A program made the position numbers and the translations under genes. A stretch of DNA of 64,000 nt from Alphaproteobacteria bacterium (lineage in GTDB: Bacteria > Pseudomonadota > Alphaproteobacteria > UBA8366 > Aestuariispiraceae): assembly GCA_030065235.1 (NCBI GenBank), contig JASJDC010000009.1:1-64000 (forward strand), written 5' to 3'. How positions within the stretch are numbered: the first letter of the stretch is position 1; each line of letters starts with the position of its first letter. Below the pieces are notes generated by a model, which saw nothing but the letters and a program-made list of their open reading frames with translations, made no database searches and was not told where the DNA came from. Positions 43,792 through 55,200 of the stretch are shown in pieces.

Positions 43792-44799
43792 TCAGGTCGC
43801 CAATTCCTCATATCCGAACAGCGCGGGCGCGCCGCCGGTATGCAAGAAGACCACGGTCTGACCCGCCTGGTAGAAGCCTTCCCGGATCAGGTGGATGAGC
43901 CCGGCCATCGCCTTGCCGCTATAGACCGGGTCCAGCAACAGCCCCTCTTGCCGCGCGGCGAGATTGATCGCTTCCCGAACCGCAGCGCCGAAAAGGCCAT
44001 AGCCGGGCGCCAGGACATCGTCCATAACCGTTATGTCGGGTCGCTGGGCCAAATCCGGCCGGCCCAGCATCGCCGCCATATCGCTAAGGCGTTTAAAGAC
44101 CCGCGCTTGCTGCGCCGTCTTGTCGCGCCGCACGCACACGCCCATCACCGGCGTCCGATCGCCCAGGAGCCTGAGACCGCCTAAGGTCCCAACATGGGTG
44201 GCGGCGCTGCCGGAGGGGACGATCACTGCGTCCGGCGCCGCGCCGGCGTGCCTGCATTGGTCGATGATCTCGCGCGCCGTGTCGATATAGCCGAGCGCGC
44301 CAAGCGGCGGATGATCCGGTCCAAGAGGAATGACATAGGGCCGACGCCCCGCCGCGCGAAGCGCCTCGGCGCGCGCCTCCATCGCGGCGTCGGCGCCGGC
44401 CTCATCCTCGCCCTCCGGATAGGTGTGGATGACGGCCCCGAATATCCTATCCAAAAGCACATTGCCGGAATTGTGATAGGCGCGACCTTGTCCCGGGACC
44501 CGGTCCTCGAGCTGCACCTCGCAGGTCAGACCCAGCTTTGCGGCGGCGGCGGCGGCGGTGCGGATGAAATTCGACTGCACGGCCCCGGTGATTAGCACCG
44601 TGTCCGCCTCCCGGGCGAGCGCTTCGCCCAGATAATATTCCAACTGCCGCGCTTTATTGCCTCCGAGCGCCAGGCCGGTGCAATCGTCGCGTTTCACCAA
44701 CAGGCGCGGCCCGCCGAGATGCGCGCTCAGCCGATCCATCGGCTCCAACGGCGTCGGCGCGTGCGCCAGCCGGACGCGTGGAAAATCTTCAAGCGGCAT
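43792..44799 (-). CDS. D-cysteine desulfhydrase/ACC-deaminase-like PLP enzyme
   Basis: A 335-residue fold-type II PLP enzyme. RLLVKRDDCTGLALGGNKAR holds the PLP Lys, then VLITGAVQSNFIRTAAAAAA, YHNSGNVLLDRIFGA, VPSGSAATHVGTLGGL and VVFLHTGGAPALFGYEELA, all matching D-cysteine desulfhydrase (DcyD/YedO). ACC deaminase shares the fold, and sequence alone does not separate the two reactions well. The product should be pyruvate, ammonia and sulfide or a keto acid. It is divergent from ilvD with 91 bases between the starts. Confidence 0.88.
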   Translation of the reverse strand: MPLEDFPRVRLAHAPTPLEPMDRLSAHLGGPRLLVKRDDCTGLALGGNKARQLEYYLGEALAREADTVLITGAVQSNFIRTAAAAAAKLGLTCEVQLEDRVPGQGRAYHNSGNVLLDRIFGAVIHTYPEGEDEAGADAAMEARAEALRAAGRRPYVIPLGPDHPPLGALGYIDTAREIIDQCRHAGAAPDAVIVPSGSAATHVGTLGGLRLLGDRTPVMGVCVRRDKTAQQARVFKRLSDMAAMLGRPDLAQRPDITVMDDVLAPGYGLFGAAVREAINLAARQEGLLLDPVYSGKAMAGLIHLIREGFYQAGQTVVFLHTGGAPALFGYEELAT

Positions 44800-44890
44800 G
44801 TTTGGCTTTCCCCTTTGCCGACGGGAGTTTAGGCATAGGATTACAGGAATACGAGATGCAGTAATCCAGGCCGACTAAAGGGGAAACACC

Positions 44891-46609
44891 ATGGGCGTCA
44901 TCGATAAATCGCATTTGCCAAGCCGGCACGTCACCAAGGGCGCGTCCAGCGCGCCGCATCGCGCCTTCTATTATGCGATGGGCATGACGGATGAGGAGAT
45001 CGGCCAGCCCCTGGTCGGCGTCGCCACCTGCTGGAACGAGGCGGCGCCCTGCAATATCTCGCTGAACCGCCAGGCTCAGGCCGTGAAGCTGGGCGTCAAG
45101 GCCGCCCAGGGCACGCCGCGCGAATTCACCACCATCACGGTCACCGACGGCATCGCCATGGGCCATGCCGGCATGTATTCGTCGCTGCCCAGCCGCGAGG
45201 CGATCGCCGATACGGTCGAGCTGGTGATGCGCGGCCATTGCTATGACGCGCTGGTCGGCCTGGCCGGGTGCGATAAGAGCCTGCCCGGCATGATGATGGC
45301 GATGCTGCGCCTGAATGTGCCCTCGGTCTTCATCTATGGCGGCTCGATCCTGCCGGGCCGGCACAAGGGCCGCGACCTGACGGTTCAGGACGTGTTCGAG
45401 GCGGTCGGCCAGCACCATGCCGGCGCCATCGACGATGAGGAATTGAAAGCGATCGAATGCGCCGCCTGTCCTTCGGCCGGGTCCTGCGGCGGCCAGTTCA
45501 CCGCCAACACGATGGCTTGCGTCTCCGAAGCGATCGGTCTCGCCCTGCCGGGCTCCGCCGGCGCGCCGGCGCCCTATGACAGCCGCGACCAGTTCTGCGA
45601 GGCCTCGGGCTCCGCAGTGATGGAGCTGATTGCGAAGAATCTGCGGCCGCGCGACATCGTCACCCGCAAGAGCCTGGAGAATGCGGCCCGGGTCGTCGCC
45701 GCGACCGGCGGCTCGACCAACGCCGGTCTGCATCTGCCGGCCATGGCGCATGAGGCGGGGATCGAATTCGATCTGCATGACGTCGCTGAGATCTTCAAAT
45801 CCACCCCCTATATCGCCGACCTGAAGCCGGGCGGCCGCTATGTCGCTAAGGATCTGTACGAGATCGGCGGCGTCGGCGTCGTCCTCAAGGCGTTGCTCGA
45901 TGGGGGCTTCCTGCATGGCGACTGCATCACCGTCACCGGCAAGACGCTGGCGGAGAATCTGGAAGGCGTGACCCTGCCGACCGATCAGGATGTGGTGCGG
46001 CCGACCAGCGATCCGATCACGCCCACCGGCGGCGTCGTCGGGTTGCGCGGAAACCTGGCGCCGGAAGGGGCGATCGTGAAGGTCGCCGGCATGAAGAATT
46101 TGAAATTCACCGGCCCGGCGCGTTGCTTCGATTGCGAGGAAGACGCCTATGCGGCGGTCGAGAACCGCACCTACAAGGAAGGCGAGGTTCTGGTCATCCG
46201 CTATGAAGGGCCGAAAGGCGGTCCGGGCATGCGCGAGATGCTCTCGACCACCGCCGCGCTCTATGGCCAGGGCGCCGGCGACAAGGTGGCGCTGATCACC
46301 GACGGTCGCTTCAGCGGCGCAACGCGCGGCTTCTGCATCGGCCATGTCGGCCCCGAAGCCGCTGTCGCCGGCCCGATCGGCCTGCTGAAAGACGGCGACA
46401 TGATCACCATCGACGCAGAGACGGGCGAGTTGTCGGTGGACCTGACGGAAGCCGACCTGGAGGCCCGCAAGGCCGACTGGAAACCGCGTAGCAATAATTA
46501 CCAGTCCGGCGCCCTGTGGAAGTTCGCCCAGACCGTCGGCCCCGCCGAAAAGGGCGCCGTCACCCACCCCGGCGCCGCCGCCGAAACCCACTGTTTCGCG
46601 GATATCTGA
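44891..46609 (+). CDS. ilvD: Dihydroxy-acid dehydratase
   Basis: A 572-residue IlvD. Iron-sulfur cysteines are in [23 protein letters not shown] and [37 protein letters not shown] and [17 protein letters not shown] and the C-terminal [20 protein letters not shown] complete the fold. It makes 2-oxoisovalerate and 2-oxo-3-methylvalerate for valine, leucine and isoleucine. An AAAGGGGAAACACC site precedes ATG 44891. Confidence 0.96.
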   Translation: MGVIDKSHLPSRHVTKGASSAPHRAFYYAMGMTDEEIGQPLVGVATCWNEAAPCNISLNRQAQAVKLGVKAAQGTPREFTTITVTDGIAMGHAGMYSSLPSREAIADTVELVMRGHCYDALVGLAGCDKSLPGMMMAMLRLNVPSVFIYGGSILPGRHKGRDLTVQDVFEAVGQHHAGAIDDEELKAIECAACPSAGSCGGQFTANTMACVSEAIGLALPGSAGAPAPYDSRDQFCEASGSAVMELIAKNLRPRDIVTRKSLENAARVVAATGGSTNAGLHLPAMAHEAGIEFDLHDVAEIFKSTPYIADLKPGGRYVAKDLYEIGGVGVVLKALLDGGFLHGDCITVTGKTLAENLEGVTLPTDQDVVRPTSDPITPTGGVVGLRGNLAPEGAIVKVAGMKNLKFTGPARCFDCEEDAYAAVENRTYKEGEVLVIRYEGPKGGPGMREMLSTTAALYGQGAGDKVALITDGRFSGATRGFCIGHVGPEAAVAGPIGLLKDGDMITIDAETGELSVDLTEADLEARKADWKPRSNNYQSGALWKFAQTVGPAEKGAVTHPGAAAETHCFADI

Positions 46610-47151
46610 CTGGAATGCGAGACGCGGGATTTCGTTGTTGGACCTAAGTGTCGTTTAGGCTGCAACGCCGCGTCGGCGCTCGGGTGCAGCCTGTTGATAC
46701 AGGCGCCGCTGTTTTCTTAGCGGTCGCGAAAGAGCGCTGGGTTTCCGTCTGCCGTCTTATCCGACAGCCGGCTAACCGGTAGAGTATCGCTTCTGGATTG
46801 AAATTGTTTCCGTGGAGTTCGGCTCGTCCTGGACGCTACCGATATGTCAATCCGGACTGATCAGGCCTTAACGTTTCCCGGTTCGACGCCCGAATCGAAG
46901 TTGCTGAAGACTGAACAATCCTGGCCTGCCTCCGTGCATTTGTGCCGATGAAGCGACAGTCGGTCCGCTTCAACGGGAAATCATTCCTAACGGTGATGAA
47001 TTGGCGCTTAGTGCTGACGCGATTCAGCTACCCTATTGTCTGCATGCTGAATAGCGATAGTGTTATTACACATAGGCGGTAGATGGGGTGGTCTGCTTCT
47101 TGCTTTGGTGTGACAACACACCGAGCATATGGGCTAAAAGTGTAGTGCAAA
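46610..47151 (+). other. Intergenic region with hairpin
   Basis: About 540 bases without a gene I can support. A hairpin at 46658-46691 (GGCTGCA pairing with TGCAGCC, with a smaller GCCG/CGGC stem inside) follows ilvD and may end its transcript, though no T-run follows. The promoter of the autotransporter gene should lie near 47050-47150. Base composition drops toward AT here. Confidence 0.45.
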
Positions 47152-50100
47152 GTGCCGTCCTGCCGTCAATTGTTCCCTCATCATTTATTTTACGCCACCC
47201 GTCACTGTACATTTGGTGGTTCGGTGTTTTGGTCGGGGCCGCTTAGTGCCCTTTTGGGTGGTGTTGGTCGTTTGACCAGGGCGGTTTTCTTTCCGACGCT
47301 GATACAGCCGGAGCATACAACATGCGGCTCGTTGGCTGTCGCGGTCGGTCAATTGGCGCTCATTTGCCTAATTCTAACAATATCGGCGGCGCCGATAGAG
47401 AAGGCGGCTGCCGCCGATTGCGAAATCTTGGTAAACACGACGAGGCCGGCGAAACTCAATGTCGGCGAGTCTCTAGAGGTTGTTGGCGGCGTTTCCCTCT
47501 CGTCGGACGGCTTGCAGACGGGGAACGCCTGTCCAGACGCCACAACAAGTCTGACCAATTCAGTCGTCTCGGGCGATGGCGGCAATACGATTACAAACGC
47601 CGGTACAATCGAGTGGACGGGCGTCGATGATCGTACCGTCAACGGCGTTTTTTCTTCGGGCGTCAACCCGTCGGAAGTCATCAATACTGGTGTCATAACC
47701 ACTGGAACAAATTCGTATCGAGACATTGGCGCAGGTCCAGGGGGAGGGGACATCGTCTCTACGGGCGTCAGCACTCAAGGAACCAGCGGAGGAATCGTGC
47801 GAAATAGCGGCGACGGCGTCACGGGCGGCGTTATCCGCAGCACGATGGGGATCCTTTTTGATAGCGGTGACGGTGTCGTAACAGGCGTACTGGATGGTGG
47901 GGGGCAGCCGACCGCCATCACCGGGTTAATTGAAGGGACGAATGGCACGGCGATTGGAATCGAAGGTCGGCTGCTGGCCGATTTCGTCAACGCAGGAGAA
48001 ATTCGGGGCACAGGAAACGGGCTGAACATTGGCGACCTCAACGGCATGTTGATTGAGAACCAAACTGACGGGCTAATCCGAGGCGGAAATTTCCCTGCAA
48101 TCTTCGTTGATAGCGGGAACGGGACGATCACCAATCAGGCGGACGCCGAGATATCTGCGTCATCCTCTGTTGGGATTAGGCTGGACGATCGAGGCAGTTT
48201 AACCAACGCCGGAACGATCACTGGCGGTGACGGTGATGGAGTTTTTATTCAGACATTGTCAGGGGCGGTACAGAATGGCGGGACAATACAAGGATCAGCG
48301 AATGGTATAGACGTCCGCGACTTCAACGGGCAGTCAATCGTGAATCAGACCGGCGGCAAAATTCTTGGTGACGATTTTACAGCTCTTTTCGTCGATAGCG
48401 GAAACGGGACCATCACCAATCAGATGGGCGCGGAGATATCCGCATCCTCCGCTGCAGGAGTTGTGCTCGACGACGAGGGAAGCCTGACCAATGCTGGAAC
48501 GATCACTGGCGGTGACGGTGATGGAGTTTTTATTCAGACATTGTCAGGGGCGGTACAGAATGCCGGCACAATACAAGGATCAGCGAACGGTATAGACGTC
48601 CGCGACTTCAACGGGCAGTCAATCGTGAATCAGACCGGCGGTGAGATTCTTAGTGACAACTTCACGGCTCTTTTCGTCGATAGCGGAAATGGGACGATTG
48701 CCAATGAGGCCGGCGCCGAAATTTCCTCGACGTCGTCCTTTGGGATGTTTGTGCGCGATCAGGTCGCCTTGACCAATGCCGGTACGATCAACGGCGGTGG
48801 TGGCGTCGGAGCCAGAATAGCGGGCGGTTTGTCGGACACCTTGCAAAACAGCGGCACAATCCAAGGCTCAACGAATGGCCTGTCTGTAGGCGACATTAAC
48901 GGGCAGTCAATTTTCAACCAGTCAGGCGGCGTGATCGAGACCACTGACGAATCCAGCGGATTTGCTGGCATTGCGATCTTTGGCGGCTCCGGTCGGATCG
49001 TCAATGAGGAAGGCGCATTTATCCGCGCGCCAAACGCTATTACTTTTTCACCGCAAGCAATTTATGTAGATGAGGCTGCGGTTCAGGTCGATATCGAGAA
49101 TCGTGGAACCCTGTCGGCGGCTAACACGATTGAAGCGCACGCCCTCTCGGACATCGACAACTGGGGTCGGGTTGAGTCGATCCTGGTGGGGGATTCGGAC
49201 GCAGTGAATCTCTTCGGGTCCGGGTCCACGTTTGTTAATCACGCCGGAGCAGAAGTCGTCGCGAACAACGACGCTTTCTTTCTGGGGTTTGACGATGTGA
49301 CTGACGTCTTCAACGTCATAAACCAAGCTGGCGCGCTTATTCGGGGCGATGGGGATGGGAATGGCGGCGGGCTCTCTATCCATGGTGTGCGCGGTGTTGA
49401 CCAGATCACAAACGCCGGAACGATTATCGGCGACGTAGAACTAAACGAGGGTGCGGACTCTGTAACCAATTCCGGTACGATCACCGGGGATATCGATCTT
49501 GGGTCTGGTGCGGATCAAATGACCCTCAACACAGGCTCGACGCTGAACGGCGCTGTCGATGGCGGGTCGGACAACGACACCGTCACGCTGAATGGGTCCG
49601 GCGCTGAAGACTCCGCATTCGCCAATTTCGAGACGCTGACGGTTTCTGACGGTGCAGATTGGACCCTGTCGGGAAACAGTGACTTTTCGGACTCCGTCAG
49701 TGTCGGTTCAGGATCCGTTTTGAGGATCGGCAGTGGAGGCGCGTCGGGCGACATCGGTGCGGCCTCAGTCGTCAATGAGGGCGCTCTGGTGTTGAACCGT
49801 TCGGACAGCGTAACCGTCTCGAATGCAATGTCGGGCTCCGGGTCGCTTCGGCATGTTGGGTCTGGGGTTACCACACTGACCGGTGCAAGTTCGTATACCG
49901 GGGCTACAACCGTCGAGCGCGGCGAACTAGTTGTGAATGGATCGATCTCGAACTCCGTTCTGACGACCGTTTCTGGGCCAGGCACGCTCGCGGGAACCGG
50001 GACTGTTGGCGCCGCGTCGGTCTTAGGAACGATTGCGCCGGGCAATTCGATCGGAAACCTTAGCGTCATCGGAAACTATACCCAGACCGGCGCTTATGAG

Positions 50101-51363
50101 TTGGAGTTTCGAGCGCCGGCGATTGGTGTGGCGCCGGTGGCCGGCGTCGACAACGATTTCATTGATATCACCGGAACGGCGACTCTGACCGGTGGGACTG
50201 TGGTTCTTGTGCCGGTGAGTGGGGTTGCGGACTACGAGGCGGCCCGGGTCGCGGGCAGCAATCCGACGCCGGGCGAACTGCGCTATCTTATATTGCAGGC
50301 CGACGGCGGACGCGGCGGTACTGAGTTCGTGGCGCTCTCCACGACCGGGGCAACGCTGGCCTACCCGAACGCCACGGATGTCGAGCTGGTTGTAAACGGC
50401 CCGCTCTCGCCGGTGCTCTTCACGTCGGAACCGCCGGAGTCGACGCTTGAGGTGGATCAGGCGCTTTGGCGTCGGGCGTTGTTTACCACAGCCGCGCGGC
50501 GACCCTATTGCGACGCGGCGTCGACGTCGCAAGGGTCGCAATATTGCGGGTTTGTCGAGGGCGCCGCCGATTTTGGCGACCGCCCTCGCGCGACGACGGG
50601 GACAACAAGCATCGAGGCGGCGCCGAGTGGGCTGATCGGGTTCGGCGCGAACGCCGCGTCCGACCTCTGGCTCGGTGTTGCTCTTGGGCTCAGCGATGCG
50701 TCGCTGGTCGACGACGCGGCGTCAGATAGCGACTATACCGAAGCCAGTGGGTATTTCTGGGCAAGCTGGACACCCGGCGCTTTCGACATCAAGGCGTCTG
50801 TCGGGCTAGGCTATTATGATGTCGACGCCAAGCGGGAGGTTGAATTGGGCGGCGCGGCGACGACGGATTTTGACGCCTGGCAACCTGTTGCGTCTGTCGA
50901 GGCCCGGCGCTGGAGTGATATGGGATCCGGCTGGCGTATTACGCCGGTAGCGGGTCTGCAGGCGACGATGCTATCTCGCGAGAGCCGTGACGAGTCGGGC
51001 GGCGGGGTCGAGTCCTTTCAGTCCGATCGGGATCGCGTTCATAGTCTCAAGTCTACCCTCGGCGTCGGTATGGATTGGACCGGCGACTGGGCGGGAACGC
51101 CAGTGACCCTGGCGGGCGAGGGGGCCTGGGCGCATGAATTCGGCTCTGACAGTCCGCGATTGAAAGGCGTGTATGAGGGCGATGACACCGAGACGGTTCT
51201 ACGCCGAAACGCACCGGAGTTTGAGGCCGACAGCGCTCTGGTCCGCGCCTCCGCCACGGTGGCGTTGACCGATGCGACACAGGCGCGTCTGTCATATACC
51301 GGCGCGTACGCGAGCGACGCCGACAACCACACCGTCGCGTTGCGCCTGTCTTTCGGTTTCTGA
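47152..51363 (+). CDS. Autotransporter with tandem passenger repeats
   Basis: A 1403-residue type Va autotransporter. It starts at GTG 47152 with an extended hydrophobic leader (LAVAVGQLALICLILTISAA) and cleavage near KAAAA/D; a later start is possible. The passenger is beta-helical, made of NAGTI-x-G units typical of autotransporter repeats, with near-identical 95-residue blocks (described separately). A PATR-like segment follows (VTTLTGASSYTGATTVERGE, VLGTIAPGNSIGNLSVIGNY). From about residue 1135 the barrel begins (FVEGAADFGDR, LWLGVALGLSDASL) and ends HTVALRLSFGF. It is probably a surface adhesin. Confidence 0.9.
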   Translation: MPSCRQLFPHHLFYATRHCTFGGSVFWSGPLSALLGGVGRLTRAVFFPTLIQPEHTTCGSLAVAVGQLALICLILTISAAPIEKAAAADCEILVNTTRPAKLNVGESLEVVGGVSLSSDGLQTGNACPDATTSLTNSVVSGDGGNTITNAGTIEWTGVDDRTVNGVFSSGVNPSEVINTGVITTGTNSYRDIGAGPGGGDIVSTGVSTQGTSGGIVRNSGDGVTGGVIRSTMGILFDSGDGVVTGVLDGGGQPTAITGLIEGTNGTAIGIEGRLLADFVNAGEIRGTGNGLNIGDLNGMLIENQTDGLIRGGNFPAIFVDSGNGTITNQADAEISASSSVGIRLDDRGSLTNAGTITGGDGDGVFIQTLSGAVQNGGTIQGSANGIDVRDFNGQSIVNQTGGKILGDDFTALFVDSGNGTITNQMGAEISASSAAGVVLDDEGSLTNAGTITGGDGDGVFIQTLSGAVQNAGTIQGSANGIDVRDFNGQSIVNQTGGEILSDNFTALFVDSGNGTIANEAGAEISSTSSFGMFVRDQVALTNAGTINGGGGVGARIAGGLSDTLQNSGTIQGSTNGLSVGDINGQSIFNQSGGVIETTDESSGFAGIAIFGGSGRIVNEEGAFIRAPNAITFSPQAIYVDEAAVQVDIENRGTLSAANTIEAHALSDIDNWGRVESILVGDSDAVNLFGSGSTFVNHAGAEVVANNDAFFLGFDDVTDVFNVINQAGALIRGDGDGNGGGLSIHGVRGVDQITNAGTIIGDVELNEGADSVTNSGTITGDIDLGSGADQMTLNTGSTLNGAVDGGSDNDTVTLNGSGAEDSAFANFETLTVSDGADWTLSGNSDFSDSVSVGSGSVLRIGSGGASGDIGAASVVNEGALVLNRSDSVTVSNAMSGSGSLRHVGSGVTTLTGASSYTGATTVERGELVVNGSISNSVLTTVSGPGTLAGTGTVGAASVLGTIAPGNSIGNLSVIGNYTQTGAYELEFRAPAIGVAPVAGVDNDFIDITGTATLTGGTVVLVPVSGVADYEAARVAGSNPTPGELRYLILQADGGRGGTEFVALSTTGATLAYPNATDVELVVNGPLSPVLFTSEPPESTLEVDQALWRRALFTTAARRPYCDAASTSQGSQYCGFVEGAADFGDRPRATTGTTSIEAAPSGLIGFGANAASDLWLGVALGLSDASLVDDAASDSDYTEASGYFWASWTPGAFDIKASVGLGYYDVDAKREVELGGAATTDFDAWQPVASVEARRWSDMGSGWRITPVAGLQATMLSRESRDESGGGVESFQSDRDRVHSLKSTLGVGMDWTGDWAGTPVTLAGEGAWAHEFGSDSPRLKGVYEGDDTETVLRRNAPEFEADSALVRASATVALTDATQARLSYTGAYASDADNHTVALRLSFGF
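48109..48963 (+). repeat. 285-bp tandem repeats inside autotransporter
   Basis: Units begin at 48109, 48394 and 48679 with GATAGCGG-(G/A)-AA, 285 bases apart (95 codons). The first two are nearly identical over long stretches (for instance the GGCGGTGACGGTGATGGAG run near 48221 and 48506); the third has diverged. A worn partial copy precedes the first. Confidence 0.88.
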
Positions 51364-51406
51364 ACCGACATAGCCCGGAATAGCCAGACGCCGTTCGTCA
51401 GTCGGT

Positions 51407-52216
51407 TCAAGGGCCGCGATTCGCCAACCAGTCCTCCCACGACCCCATCTCCGGGCGGAAATAGAGGATGGCGCGGCCGGTTTCGTCGGCTGTCGCTTCC
51501 TCTTGCCATCGTCCCATGCCGTGGAGGATGTGGCGGTGGGCGAGGATGGCTTGGCCGGGGCTGGCGTGGAGTTCGGCCCGAGGACAGGTCTCGAAACTGC
51601 GGCGGCGGGCGGAGTGATAGGTCTCGGTGACGTCTATCTCGGACCAGCACTCTGGCGGCGCGTCGGCGTAGAAGGCGCGCAGGGCGTCGCCGACCAGGCG
51701 GTGAGACCCTTCCCAGACGGTGAAGGGCGCCGCGCTTTTTGAATAGGCGCTGATCGGCAGTCCGAGGATGAAGGCGTGATGTTCGCGCAGGAAACGGCGG
51801 CGTTCGGCCCCGGCGCGGTGCAGCCCGTCCACATGGGCCGCGTCCTTGTCGCGGCGATAGCGGAACAAGGCCTCGCTTTCGTCCGGCGCTGGCCTTGGAT
51901 AGCCGGGATAGCAGACTGAAATCTGCGCCCGGTCCCAGGCGAGGTCGCCGAAGCCCAGCGACTCCCGAATGAAATCCACCGCGTTGCCGTGCAGGGGCGG
52001 GCCGCCGGCAAGTGCGCCGGTCGAATCGTTCGGCAAGGCGTTGACGCCGGCGAACCAGGTCCCGCCATAGCGCAGCCAATGCGCGTTTTCCGGGTCGATG
52101 ATAGCGGCGTAGGCGGCGGGAATGGCGTGCGCCAGCCAATTCTCGAGAACTGGGTCTTTGTCGAACCGAACCCAACCCTTTTCCCAGAACTGGCTTAAGA
52201 GCGCCGCCCGATCCAA
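51407..52216 (-). CDS. PhyH/2-oxoglutarate-Fe(II) oxygenase-like protein
   Basis: A 269-residue protein from TTG 52216 (TAGGGG site just upstream; a GTG at 52261 would overlap the RND gene by 35 bases). The facial triad is DAAHVDGLHRAG (HxD) plus a distal His in AILAHRHILHGMGRW, with an Arg in GRAILYFRPEMG that should bind 2-oxoglutarate. This matches phytanoyl-CoA-dioxygenase-like enzymes. It is immediately downstream of the RND pump gene, eleven bases after its stop, so the two are likely co-transcribed; a link to pump substrate modification is inference. Confidence 0.8.
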   Translation of the reverse strand: MDRAALLSQFWEKGWVRFDKDPVLENWLAHAIPAAYAAIIDPENAHWLRYGGTWFAGVNALPNDSTGALAGGPPLHGNAVDFIRESLGFGDLAWDRAQISVCYPGYPRPAPDESEALFRYRRDKDAAHVDGLHRAGAERRRFLREHHAFILGLPISAYSKSAAPFTVWEGSHRLVGDALRAFYADAPPECWSEIDVTETYHSARRRSFETCPRAELHASPGQAILAHRHILHGMGRWQEEATADETGRAILYFRPEMGSWEDWLANRGP

Positions 52217-52226
52217 CGGCCGGCCC

Positions 52227-55200
52227 CTATTCGGCGGGCGCCGAAGCCGGGGCGGTCTCACCCGCGCCTTCCGGCGCCGACTGGCCGGGCTTCACCCGAT
52301 AGAAGATGCAGTAGAGCACCGGCACCAGGACCAGCACCATGATGGTGCCGGCGGTCAGGCCGGCCATGATGGTGATCGCCATGCCGACCCAGAAGACATC
52401 CTGCAGCAGGGGGATGACGCCGAGCACCGTTGTCGCCGCCGCCAGCACGACGGGCCGCAGCCTGGCGACCGCCGCATTGACCACCGCGTCATAGCGCGAC
52501 AAACCATTCTCCAAACCGATCTCAATCTCGTCCAACAGCACGATGGCGTTCTTGATCATCATGCCCGACAGGCTCATCGCGCCCAGCAGCGCGACAAAGC
52601 CGAACGGCACCTGTGTCGCCAACAGCGCGGGCGATATGCCGATAAAGACGAAGGGGATCGTCAGCAGGATGATCAAAGGCGGCCGGAAGGCGTTATAGAG
52701 ATAGACGATGATGAACAACACGATCACCGCCGCCGGAATCACGCCCGGAATCAGCGCCGCCTGCGCATCCGCCGTGCTCTTCAACTCGCCATCCCAGAAC
52801 AGCTCATAGCCCGGTGGCAGTTCGATCTTCTCGAACTCCTCCACCACCGAGTCATAGAGCGTCGGGAAGGTGACGCCCTTGGGCGAGGCCTGCACCGTGT
52901 TGGCGCGGCGGCGCTGATAGCGGATGATGATCGGGTCTTCCCATCGCATGCCGATCGTATCGGTGACCTGGGAGAGCGGGATCGTGTCGCTGGACATGGA
53001 TGAGGAAATCTGCAGCACGTCCAGCTCGCCGATATTGCCGCGCTCCTGCTCGACCAGCCGCAATTTAATCGGGATCAGCGTGTCGCCCTCGCGATACAGG
53101 CCGACCTGTTGCCCGTCGAAGGCGCGTTTGGTGGATTCGGCGATGGCGACGCGGCTGATATTGGCCCACCGGGCGCGGGCCTCGTTATATTCGATTTCCA
53201 GCCGCCGCACCCGGTTGCGCATATCCGTGTTGATTTCCTTGGCCAGCGGCGAGGCTTCGAGGATCGCTTTGCCCTGATCGGCGAGGTCGCGCAGGATCGC
53301 CGGGTCCGCCTGTTGCGGCCCGCTGAACCGCGCCTCGAATTTCCAGGTGTCGCTGGGGCCGAGCCCATAGAGCCGCACGCGAGTCAGCGCCTCCGGCACC
53401 GAGTCCTTCATCCAGGGCTCCAGCGTCTCGACCACCGGTCCGACATCGTCGCTGCTTCGGGTGTTCACCACGATGTTCGCGTAGGTCTCATACGGGAATT
53501 CGGACTCGACCGGCAGGTAGAAGCGCGGCGGGCCTTGGCCGATGAAGATGCTGACGCTCTCGATCCGCTCGTCCTCCAGCATCTTGGCTTCGATGGCCTT
53601 CAGGTCTTCGCTGACGGTTTGAATGCGGGTGCCTTCCGGCGCCCAATAGTCGACCAGGAATTGCGGCCGGGCGGAATCGGGGAAGAATTGCTGCGGCAGC
53701 CCCTGGAAGCCGACCATGGCCACCACCAGCAAGCCGACCAAAACGCCGACGACCGGGAAGCGGGCGCGGATCGCGCCGGTGACGACCTTTCGGAAGCCGC
53801 GATAGAGCGCGCCGCTATAGGCCTCGGTCTCTTCGCCCGGCTTGGGGCTGGGCAACAGGTCGATACATTGCAGCGGGGTGAAGGTCATCGAGACGACCCA
53901 GCTGAAAATCAGCGAAATGCCGACGACCGTGAACAGATCCTTGCAATACTCACCCGCATCCTCCGGCGAGGAGAAGATCGGGTAGAAGGCCATGACGGCG
54001 ATGATCGTGGCCCCGAGCAGCGAGAAGGACGGGGTGCGCGCCGATTCAATCGCCGCTTGTTTTCGGTCCATGCCCTGCTGAAGCCGCACAACGAATCCGT
54101 CGGCGACGACGATGCAATTGTCCACCATCATGCCGAGCGCGATGACCAGGGCGCCCAGCGACATCCGGTGCAGGTCGATGCCGAACACGGCGAGGAAGAC
54201 CAGCGTTCCCAGGATCGTCAGGATCAGGCCGGACCCAATGATCACGCCCATGCGCCAGCCCATCGGCAGGGTCAGGACGACCAGCACGATAACCACCGCC
54301 ATCGCCAGATTGATCATGAAATCGACGATCGCCGCATCGACGATGTCCGACTGCCAGGAGATTTTGTCGACTTCGACCCCGACCGGCAGGTCCAGCATCA
54401 GCTCGTTGAGGCGTTTGTCGATCCGCTTGCCCACTTCGACGATATTCGCGCCGTCGACCCCGGCCATCGATATGCCGATGGCCGGTTTGCCATTGTGCCA
54501 CATCAGGGTGCTGGGCGGCTCCTGATAGCCTTGGGTGACGGTCGCGATATCCTTGAGCTGAATCAGTTGCTCGAACCGCGACGGCTGGCTTTGGGTCGTC
54601 GCCGGTCGGCCGGTCTGCGCGGTCTGCCCCCGCTGAAGCACGCCCGCCGCGGCCGAGGCCAGGGTCGCCGTGAAGGTCAACTCGCCGATCTCCTCCGGCG
54701 AGGCGAACGTGCCCGTCGGGGTGACTCGAAAGCGCTGGACGGGGGAATCGATGCTGCCGGCGTCCAGCACCATATTCTGCTGTTCCAGGATCAGGCTAAG
54801 ATCGGTCGGCGTCAGGCCGAGCTGCGAGAGCTGTTGCTGCGAGACATCGACATAGACGACCCGATCCTGGACACCCCATAGCTCAACACGGGCGACGCCT
54901 TGAACGACGCTCAACTCCTTCTTGATATGCTTGGCGTATTCCTCCAACTCGGCGGGCGTGTAGCCGGCGCTGGTGAGGGCGAAGAGGAAGCCGTATACGA
55001 AGCCCCAATCGTCGGAAATCTCGGGCGGTGCGGCGCCCGGCGGCAGCGAGGGCGTGGCGTCCTCGATCTTGCTGCGCATTTCGTCCCAGACCTGGGGCAA
55101 TCGGTCGGCGAAATATTCCGACTTGATATCGACGCGAATGATCGACAGCCCGGCGCGCGAGATCGAATAGAGCTCGTCTAGTTGGGTCAGTTCTTGAAGC

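Noticed and set aside
44789-46591. 600-residue open frame antisense to ilvD
   Set aside because: A shadow of a GC-rich gene: the product is His/Arg/Gly-rich with no domain, and the plus strand encodes a complete IlvD.
53109-54881. 590-residue open frame antisense to the RND permease
   Set aside because: Asp/His/Arg-rich composition typical of antisense frames in GC-rich DNA; the minus-strand RND protein is complete.
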